Shown here piece by piece: positions 59,337 through 64,000 of a stretch of DNA of 64,000 bases (its first letter is position 1; every line of letters starts with the position of its first letter). Position numbers and translations under genes: made by a program. Under the pieces are notes generated by a model. That model made no database searches. It had not been told where the DNA came from and saw only the letters and a program-made list of their open reading frames with translations. The stretch lies in the NCBI GenBank assembly GCA_050742535.1, contig JBOGIQ010000001.1, forward strand, positions 6,067 to 70,066, given 5' to 3'. This DNA comes from Gp6-AA40 sp050742535 (lineage in GTDB: Bacteria > Acidobacteriota > Vicinamibacteria > Vicinamibacterales > UBA2999).

Positions 59337-61130
59337 TTGGCAAGTGCATCGAGGCGGGTGACGCGACGATTCGTTGCCGTCGGACTCGTAAGTGTCGCGA
59401 CCTGGATCGGCATCGCGCAGTCGGTGCGGCTGGACGACGCGGCGCTGGCGAACGCGTGGCGCAGCGGTCAGTGGGCGACCTACGGCAACGATCTGGCGGA
59501 GCGCCGGTACAGCCCGCTCGATCGCATCACCGCCGCAAACGTGAACCGCCTCGGGCTGGTGTGGACCTACCCGGTCGGCACGGGTGGCGGCAATCAGGAA
59601 GCCACGCCGCTCGTCTGGAACGGAACGCTCTACGGCATCACGAACTGGAGCATCGTCTTTGCCGTGGACGCGCGCACGGGCAAGGAGCGGTGGCGCTATG
59701 ACCCGCAGGTGGATCGTGCGTTCGCGACTCCGGGACAGAATCGCGGCATCTGCTGCGGGGTGGTCAATCGCGGAATCGCGCTGCACGGTGACGCGGTGAT
59801 CTCTCCGGTCATCGACGGCCGCGTCGTCGGGCTCGATGCCGCCTCCGGCAAGCTCCTCTGGTCAACGCGAATCCTTCCGGACGACTCCACGGGTTATTCG
59901 ATCACCATGGCGCCGCGAATAGCCGGCGGCAAGGCGATCGTCGGCGTCGCCGGCGGCGAGTTCACGCCGCACCGCGGCTTCTTCGTCGCCCTCGACGTCC
60001 GCAGCGGGCGTGAGCGGTGGCGGTTTTATACGGTGCCGGGCGATCCCTCGAAGCCCTTCGAGAGTCCCGCGCTGGCCGCGGCTGCGAAAACGTGGACAGG
60101 CGAGTGGTGGAAGTACGGCGGCGGCGGTTCGCTGTGGGACGGCCTCTCGTATGACCCGGACGCGAATCTCGTCTACGTCGGGACCGGCAACGGCGCGCCG
60201 TGGCCGGAGATCCTGCGTGGCTCGGAAGGGTACGACAACCTGTACGTCTCCTCGATCCTCGCCGTCAACGCCGACACCGGACAACTGGTCTGGCACTATC
60301 AGGCTGCGCCAGGCGATTCCTGGGACATCGACAACGTTCAACAACTGATCCTGGCGGATGTGACGATCGACGGACGCGATCGCAGGGTGCTGATGCAGGC
60401 GAGCAAAGGCGGGTTCCTCTACGTACTCGATCGGTTGACGGGCGAGTTCATTTCCGCCACGCCGTTTGCGCCGCTCAATTGGGCGCGCGGCCACGATCCG
60501 AAGACGGGCCGGCCGCTGATCAACAAGGAGGCCTACTACACGACGACGCAGCCGGCGGTGATTTCACCGGCGTCGGGCGGCGCAGCGAATTGGGCGCCGA
60601 AGGCGTACAGCCCGACCACGAGACTCATGTACGTCCCCGTCAGTGGATTCAGCAGCCGAACCTACGTCGCGATTCCGGTCGATCTCGTGTCCGGGCGCGC
60701 GGTGCAGAACAACGGGACGCCGCGCGGAGGTCAAGTCCCACCGGGCCTGCAACCGCCGGTCACGCCTCCGTACATCGGGCCGAGCCGCGACACGCGTGGC
60801 GGATTTCTGATCGCGTTCGACCCTGCGACCAGAGGCGAACGCTGGCGGATTCAGGGTGGTGGCGGTTCGGGCGGTGGAGTTCTTGCCACGGCAAGTAATC
60901 TCGTGTTCCAAGTCGTGAGCGACGGCCGGCTGCGCGCGCTCGACGCTGCAAGTGGCGCGTCGCTGTGGCAGGTGCAGACGGGGCAGCGCGGTCTTGGCCC
61001 GCCGATTACCTATCAGGTCGATGGGCAGCAGCAGATCTCGTTCCTCGCCGGCGTAAATAGCAGTGGCGGCTTGCCGCCGATGGTCTATACCTTTGCGTTG
61101 GGTGGGCAGTTGCCCATGCCGGCGCCTTGA
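59337..61130 (+). CDS. PQQ-dependent dehydrogenase-like quinoprotein
   Basis: 597 residues from TTG 59337 (GTG 59358 is an alternative). A signal helix precedes an eight-bladed quinoprotein propeller: WATYGNDLAERRYSPLDRIT, VNRLGLVWTYPVGTGG, the adjacent cysteine pair in GICCGVVNRG, WWKYGGGGSLWDGLSYDP, GDSWDIDNVQQ near 325 and repeated W-motifs. It oxidises alcohols or sugars in the periplasm. The WDID motif resembles membrane glucose-dehydrogenase types as much as alcohol dehydrogenases. No fused cytochrome c domain. Confidence 0.85.
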   Translation: MASASRRVTRRFVAVGLVSVATWIGIAQSVRLDDAALANAWRSGQWATYGNDLAERRYSPLDRITAANVNRLGLVWTYPVGTGGGNQEATPLVWNGTLYGITNWSIVFAVDARTGKERWRYDPQVDRAFATPGQNRGICCGVVNRGIALHGDAVISPVIDGRVVGLDAASGKLLWSTRILPDDSTGYSITMAPRIAGGKAIVGVAGGEFTPHRGFFVALDVRSGRERWRFYTVPGDPSKPFESPALAAAAKTWTGEWWKYGGGGSLWDGLSYDPDANLVYVGTGNGAPWPEILRGSEGYDNLYVSSILAVNADTGQLVWHYQAAPGDSWDIDNVQQLILADVTIDGRDRRVLMQASKGGFLYVLDRLTGEFISATPFAPLNWARGHDPKTGRPLINKEAYYTTTQPAVISPASGGAANWAPKAYSPTTRLMYVPVSGFSSRTYVAIPVDLVSGRAVQNNGTPRGGQVPPGLQPPVTPPYIGPSRDTRGGFLIAFDPATRGERWRIQGGGGSGGGVLATASNLVFQVVSDGRLRALDAASGASLWQVQTGQRGLGPPITYQVDGQQQISFLAGVNSSGGLPPMVYTFALGGQLPMPAP

Positions 61131-61154
61131 GTGTTCCGCGATCCGAGACGTCGC

Positions 61155-61370
61155 TTAAGCGTCCACGTATTCGACAGAGGATCGTGGCTCCGGTACCGAG
61201 TGACCATCCTCTTGAAGACCGGAAACGTGCATGCGGATCGCGCCTTGTATCAATGCACGAACCTCCTCGATGGTCCGGCCCGCAGCCACGCAGCCAGGCA
61301 GGTCGGGTACGTACGCGCTGACGCCTGTCGAATCACGTTCGATGACTACCGCGTATCGCATTGTTCTCAT
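61155..61370 (-). CDS. hicB: HicB-family antitoxin
   Basis: 71 residues with the partial RNase-H-like HicB fold: MRYAVVIERDSTGVSAYVPD then LPGCVAAGRTIEEVRALIQG and a VSGLQEDGHSVPEP end. No DNA-binding domain is attached. ATG 61361 is an alternative start. The adjacent HicA toxin is decayed. Confidence 0.85.
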   Translation of the reverse strand: MRTMRYAVVIERDSTGVSAYVPDLPGCVAAGRTIEEVRALIQGAIRMHVSGLQEDGHSVPEPRSSVEYVDA

Positions 61371-61561
61371 TTTATGCCTGCCTGCTTCAGCACGCTGTAA
61401 TCATTCGGGCACGCAGGGATGCGCGGCCGAGGCCTGCCTTCCGGGTGCGAGGCGCATACCATACCGGGACGCTGGGTCCTGGCGGCGCAGAAGTGAAAAC
61501 CTTGCGGATTCGACGACTCTGAGCGACAGTCGATGTCGCAGTTTGTGCGTACTGGCACCAT
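61367..61561 (-). pseudogene. Decayed HicA-like toxin remnant
   Basis: The C-terminal residues PNDYSVLKQAGIK, overlapping the hicB start, resemble the end of HicA proteins (LKQAGI type). Upstream sequence gives HicA-like patches only in other frames (for example SARFSLLRRQ), implying frameshifts; no intact double-stranded-RNA-binding-like domain is present. Confidence 0.4.
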
Positions 61562-61579
61562 GCCAAACCGGATCTGTCT

Positions 61580-62248
61580 GTGAGCCGCGTTCTTCCGTTC
61601 GAGCCGTTGTTGCCTCGCGAGCCGGCCGCCGTGGAGGCCGCGTCAGGTGCAACCTGGCTGAGGAACTGGCTGTCGCGCGGCAAACAGGCGAGCCTCGTTG
61701 CCGAGTGCCGCGGGCTGATGGACGGCCCTCGCGGCGGCTACGTACCGACTGTTCGCGGCGGCGGCAAGATGCACGTCCGCATGATGTGCCTGGGCCGGCA
61801 CTGGAATCCGCTCACCTACACCTACCAGACCACGCGCGAGGACCACGACGGTCAGCCGGTGGCCGCGATTCCAGTTGCCTGGGTCGACCTCGCCGCGGCG
61901 GCGGCGCGCGCGGCCGGCTTCACGTTTCGCCCGGACATCTGCCTGATCAACTTCTACGGAGCGGATGGTCGGATGGGGCTGCATCAGGACAAAGACGAGG
62001 GCGCGGCGTCACTTGCCGCGGGCCTGCCGGTTGTATCGATATCGCTCGGAGACACGGCGCGGTTTCTCTTCGGGGGCCTGCGCCGGCGCGACCCGGTTGA
62101 ATCGATCCTCCTGGAATCCGGTGACGTGTTCGTGTTCGGCGGCGCCGCGCGCCTGCGGTATCACGGCGTGGCGCGCATTCTCCCCGGCACGGCGCCTTCA
62201 TCGCTCGGGCTTGACGGGCGATTCAACCTCACGTTCCGGCAATATTAA
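61580..62248 (+). CDS. alkB: AlkB-like 2-oxoglutarate/Fe(II) dioxygenase
   Basis: 222 residues, AlkB family that removes alkyl groups from DNA or RNA bases. Iron ligands are His135 and Asp137 in GLHQDKDEG and His195 in LRYHGVARI; the 2-oxoglutarate arginine is in GRFNLTFRQY at the C-terminus. VRMMCLGRHWNPLTYTYQTT is the substrate lid region. GTG 61580 is the start. It stands alone, without ada. Confidence 0.92.
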   Translation: MSRVLPFEPLLPREPAAVEAASGATWLRNWLSRGKQASLVAECRGLMDGPRGGYVPTVRGGGKMHVRMMCLGRHWNPLTYTYQTTREDHDGQPVAAIPVAWVDLAAAAARAAGFTFRPDICLINFYGADGRMGLHQDKDEGAASLAAGLPVVSISLGDTARFLFGGLRRRDPVESILLESGDVFVFGGAARLRYHGVARILPGTAPSSLGLDGRFNLTFRQY

Positions 62249-62325
62249 CCTTCCAGTTGACCTCTCGATCGCACAGCGATAGGGTTCCCACGCATTCGAA
62301 GAATGCGCCAGGAGGACCACCATCG

Positions 62326-63615
62326 ATGCGCGCGCGATTCCACGTAGCCGTCCCGCTGATAGCCGGGGCGTTTCTGACCGTTGCCGTACCTGCATGCAGA
62401 CGCTCTGAATCGGAGCCAACCGAGGCGTCATCCACGGCTGCGGCAACGACCGAGCGCTGGAGCCACCAGGACTGGCCGACTGGTCACTACCGTGTTGTCG
62501 AAGGGTGGCCGAAGCCGCTGCCCGACACGCGCCACTCACATGACGGGTGGACGTGGGGGTCGTTCGGTGGCGTCTACGCAGAGAGCCCCGATCGCATCTG
62601 GGTAGCGATGCGTGGTGAGCTGCCGCTGCCGAAGGATGCCAAGCCGTGGACGCCGTATGTCGCGCTGACGCCGACGCGTGGCAACACGACGGGCAACAGC
62701 GACGGCCTGACCGCTACCTGCGAGCCTGAAGCGAAGCGTGGCTGGGAGCGCCGCTTCGAGCATTCGATTTACGTGCTGGACCGCGAAGGTAATCTCGTTC
62801 AGGAGTGGCCGCATCTCGAAAAGCTTTTTTCGCAGCAGCCCTGCGGCCGTGGGCCGCACCAGATCAAGATCAGCCCCTACGACAAGGAGAGGCACGTCTG
62901 GATCATCGACGACCAGCTGCACATGATTTACCGCTTCACCTACGACGGAAAGCTGGTGCACAGCAAGGGGCAGCTGGGTGTGCGCGGCCGCGGACCGGAC
63001 ACGTTCGACCGTCCAACCGACATCGCGTGGCTGCCGGACGGCACGTATTTCATCAGTGACGGCTACGGCGGGACGCGTGTGGCGAAGTACGGACCCGACG
63101 ATCGATTCATCATGGATTGGGGTGGGCCGCCGAAGGATCCGAACAAGCCAGGCCCGAACGAATTCAACACCGTCCACAGCATCGCCATCAGCGCCGACCG
63201 CAAAGTCTTCGTCATCGATCGCGGACGCAATCACGAACGGATGCAGGTCTTCGACGAGAACGGCACGTTCCTCGACATGTGGCCCATTCGTTCGCCGCAC
63301 TGGCCGGGCAGTCAGGAGACCCTGGCGGTCAACCACTTCATCGATCAGGACGGCTTCGTCTGGGTGGGCGAGGCGCGAACGGGCCGAATCCTCAAGTTCG
63401 ACCAGAAGGGGAACTTCCTCTACAGCTGGGGCGCACCAGGACCGCAACCGGGCCGTCTCGGTTGCTCGCACGGCATGACGACCGACCAACTGGGAAATCT
63501 GTACCTCGCGGACTGCTTCACGGGCCGCGTGCAGAAGTTCGAGCCGATCCCTGGCGCCGACCGGTCGAAGATTGCCGGGCAGATTCTGCGCACGTGGGAT
63601 ACGTGGAAGAAGTAA
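62326..63615 (+). CDS. NHL-type beta-propeller lipoprotein
   Basis: 429 residues. ATG 62326 follows AGGAGG. A lipoprotein-like signal ends VAVPACRRSESE. The body is a six-bladed propeller with NHL-like blades: DRIWVAMRGELPLP, VWIIDDQLHMIYRFTYDGKL, RPTDIAWLPDGTYFISDG, VHSIAISADRKVFVIDRGRN, GFVWVGEARTGRILKFDQKG, GNLYLADCFTGRVQKFEP. Role unknown; such proteins accompany secreted quinoproteins in acidobacteria. Confidence 0.82.
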   Translation: MRARFHVAVPLIAGAFLTVAVPACRRSESEPTEASSTAAATTERWSHQDWPTGHYRVVEGWPKPLPDTRHSHDGWTWGSFGGVYAESPDRIWVAMRGELPLPKDAKPWTPYVALTPTRGNTTGNSDGLTATCEPEAKRGWERRFEHSIYVLDREGNLVQEWPHLEKLFSQQPCGRGPHQIKISPYDKERHVWIIDDQLHMIYRFTYDGKLVHSKGQLGVRGRGPDTFDRPTDIAWLPDGTYFISDGYGGTRVAKYGPDDRFIMDWGGPPKDPNKPGPNEFNTVHSIAISADRKVFVIDRGRNHERMQVFDENGTFLDMWPIRSPHWPGSQETLAVNHFIDQDGFVWVGEARTGRILKFDQKGNFLYSWGAPGPQPGRLGCSHGMTTDQLGNLYLADCFTGRVQKFEPIPGADRSKIAGQILRTWDTWKK

Positions 63616-63616
63616 C

Positions 63617-63648
63617 TCAGACGTCAGACGTCAGACGTCAGAAGACAG
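63617..63648. repeat. CAGACGT short tandem repeat
   Basis: Three to four copies of GACGTCA after the propeller stop and before the cupin start. Confidence 0.7.
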
Positions 63649-63658
63649 AGGAAAAACG

Positions 63659-64000
63659 ATGATGCGGAAGTTCCTGTCGACCCTCGTCGCGGTCATCGTC
63701 GTGGCCGCTGTTGCCGTCATCGCGCAGCAGAAAATCAACCCGACCGATCCGCAGCCGACCTGCGCGATGTGTCCGGGGTACTACATCCCCGAGTCGGAAC
63801 TGCAGGCGTACACCCAGAAAGCGATCGCGGAGAAGCTGACCGACCAGCAGGTCCGCGACGTGGAAATCGGCAAGGCGCACATCGGCATCGGCATGGTGCA
63901 CCGCGGGCGGCTCGACAAGCCGGCGCCGAATTCGGTTGCCGAACACGATCACGTCAGCGAGGTCTACCACGTGACCTCCGGGTCCGCCACGCTCGTGCTC
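63659..64000 (+). CDS. Exported cupin protein (3' end outside window)
   Basis: 114 codons visible. ATG ATG at 63659-63664 after GAGG. A signal peptide (FLSTLVAVIVVAAVAVIAQQ) leads to a helical part with ESELQAYTQKAIAEKLTDQQ and a cupin start: AEHDHVSEVYHVTSGSATLVL includes the metal-binding histidines. Likely a small metal-binding barrel; full function not visible. Confidence 0.78.
   Translation, partial: MMRKFLSTLVAVIVVAAVAVIAQQKINPTDPQPTCAMCPGYYIPESELQAYTQKAIAEKLTDQQVRDVEIGKAHIGIGMVHRGRLDKPAPNSVAEHDHVSEVYHVTSGSATLVL

Noticed and set aside
59337..61130. Lanthanide-dependent alcohol dehydrogenase call from the WDID motif
   Set aside because: An Asp two places after the catalytic Asp is also found in glucose-dehydrogenase-type quinoproteins, so the metal cannot be read from this motif alone.

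Overview
The window is GC-rich bacterial chromosome, almost certainly from an acidobacterium of the Vicinamibacteria type. This is inferred from three TIGR03435-family secreted proteins, VWFA-related and PQQ/propeller secreted proteins, carboxypeptidase-regulatory-like domains, and many short palindromic repeats read through coding sequence. No rRNA, tRNA, phage, CRISPR array or classical insertion sequence was seen.

Region 1 (about 0.7-15.3 kb) is a tetrahydromethanopterin (H4MPT) and methanofuran-type cofactor locus of the kind found in methylotrophs and methanogens. It holds Mch, an ATP-grasp (MptN-like) ligase, a CitG-like protein, a PTPS/QueD-like protein, a HisA-like protein, a fused MfnF-MfnE protein, MfnB, an SDR, a pterin carbinolamine dehydratase, a dihydropteroate-synthase-like DUF6513 protein, a nitroreductase, PabB/PabA/PabC, DUF447 and beta-RFAP synthase. 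The pab genes make the p-aminobenzoate that beta-RFAP synthase uses, and the DUF6513 protein probably joins that product to the pterin. Most genes overlap or abut, in one + strand train with two short - strand genes.

Region 2 (15-34 kb) supplies molybdenum and tungsten enzymes: an OFA-family MFS transporter, two MoeA proteins (one with a periplasmic-binding-like domain), MobA, MsrP, a tungsten-type aldehyde oxidoreductase with its own MoaD, and a two-gene NAD-type formate dehydrogenase. With region 1 this suggests H4MPT-linked C1 oxidation ending at formate and CO2. Formaldehyde-activating enzyme, MtdB and Fhc are not in the window.

Region 3 (34-42 kb) is miscellaneous: TIGR03435 proteins, a cysteine-rich secreted peptide, a hemerythrin, a fusion of an ECF sigma factor with a PheRS-like class II synthetase core, cupin and HbpS-like proteins, an ACT protein and a DUF4136 protein.

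Region 4 (42-58 kb) is nitrate assimilation: NrtABCD-type ABC transporter with an outer-membrane porin on the - strand; divergently a DmsBC-like fused subunit, a molybdopterin nitrate reductase, NirB, NirD, NarK and a GAF-ANTAR antiterminator on the + strand. It is bordered by two loci in which arrays of an 18-25 bp repeat bracket four-helix-bundle (23S IVP-like) genes in inverted orientation.

Region 5 (58-64 kb) has secreted NIPSNAP, PQQ-dehydrogenase, propeller and cupin proteins, an orphan HicB with a decayed HicA, and an AlkB-like dioxygenase.

The most unusual features are the sigma-PheRS fusion, the inverted repeat arrays around four-helix genes, and several families of small palindromic elements (one forming three hairpins) that sit in frame inside enzymes. 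One insertion is flanked by a perfect 23-bp duplication.
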